A stretch of 5,615 nucleotides of DNA from Gammaproteobacteria bacterium (GTDB lineage Bacteria; Pseudomonadota; Gammaproteobacteria; S012-40), in NCBI GenBank assembly GCA_026982215.1, contig JALSHN010000052.1:1-5615 (forward strand). Direction: 5' to 3'. The position numbers were made by a program, and so were the translations under genes. Shown one piece after another: positions 5,543-5,615 of this stretch (position 1 is the first letter of the stretch; the number at the start of each line of letters is the position of its first letter). A model generated the notes under the pieces. It saw only the letters and a list, made by a program, of their open reading frames with translations. It did not search any database and was not told the DNA's origin.

Positions 5543-5615
5543 ATGCCGCTGCAACACCACCCCCTCGTCAAGGAATTCCCCGAACACCGCGATGCCATTC
5601 ATCGCCTGAAGATGG
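5543..5615 (+). CDS. YdcH/DUF465-like small protein, 3' truncated by window edge
   Basis: Only the first 24 codons are in the window (M-PLQHHPLVKEFPEHRDAI-HRLKM), and the frame is open to the edge. The pattern HHPLVKEFPEHRDAIHRLK closely resembles the N-terminus of the YdcH/DUF465 family as I remember it; E. coli YdcH begins MFPEYRDLI. These are short, charged, mostly helical proteins of about 70-80 residues with no settled function. The ATG is three bases after the carA stop and has a good ribosome binding site in the carA end. The context suggests it is co-transcribed with carA. In Pseudomonas an unrelated open reading frame is known to lie between carA and carB, so an inserted gene here has precedent. 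The family call rests on a short fragment. Confidence 0.72.
   Translation, partial: MPLQHHPLVKEFPEHRDAIHRLKM

Noticed and set aside
1..5615. A novel defence, mobile or CRISPR-like system
   Set aside because: All six plus-strand genes match known housekeeping or small conserved families, there are no spaced direct repeats, transposase motifs, tRNA-like structures or attachment sites, and base composition looks even throughout.

Overview
The window is a GC-rich, densely packed chromosomal stretch. All genes lie on the plus strand, and I recognise all of them to at least family level. The order is dnaK (5' end cut off) - dnaJ - an exported DsrE-like protein - dapB - carA - a YdcH/DUF465-like small gene (3' end cut off). 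The dnaK-dnaJ-dapB-carA order is known from gammaproteobacteria such as Pseudomonas. The proteins resemble their Escherichia coli counterparts over nearly their full length, including the UUG start of carA. High GC plus a DsrE-type sulfur-relay-fold protein would fit a Chromatiales-like or other environmental gammaproteobacterium, but the genus cannot be fixed from this sequence.

Region by region: positions 1-1702 encode DnaK without about its first 80 residues. Positions 1703-1811 form a gap with a perfect 11-bp inverted repeat followed by a short T-rich tail, probably a terminator or attenuator. Positions 1812-2948 encode a complete type I DnaJ. Positions 2982-3452 encode a small protein with a signal peptide and a DsrE-like fold containing one conserved cysteine. 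Positions 3487-4296 encode DapB. Positions 4297-4405 hold a plausible sigma-70 promoter, a terminator-like hairpin and the carA ribosome binding site. Positions 4406-5539 encode CarA. A YdcH-like gene starts at 5543 and runs off the end. There is no gene-free stretch longer than about 110 bases.

DnaK and DnaJ form the Hsp70/Hsp40 chaperone pair. DapB makes tetrahydrodipicolinate for lysine and cell-wall diaminopimelate. CarA is the glutaminase subunit of carbamoyl phosphate synthetase, feeding arginine and pyrimidine synthesis; carB is probably downstream of the window. The genes are linked by position and probably partly by co-transcription, not by one pathway.

I found no sign of a new defence system, mobile element, CRISPR array or RNA gene. 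The points most worth checking are the exported DsrE-like gene between dnaJ and dapB, the carA leader where a promoter precedes a terminator-like hairpin, and the YdcH-like gene directly behind carA.
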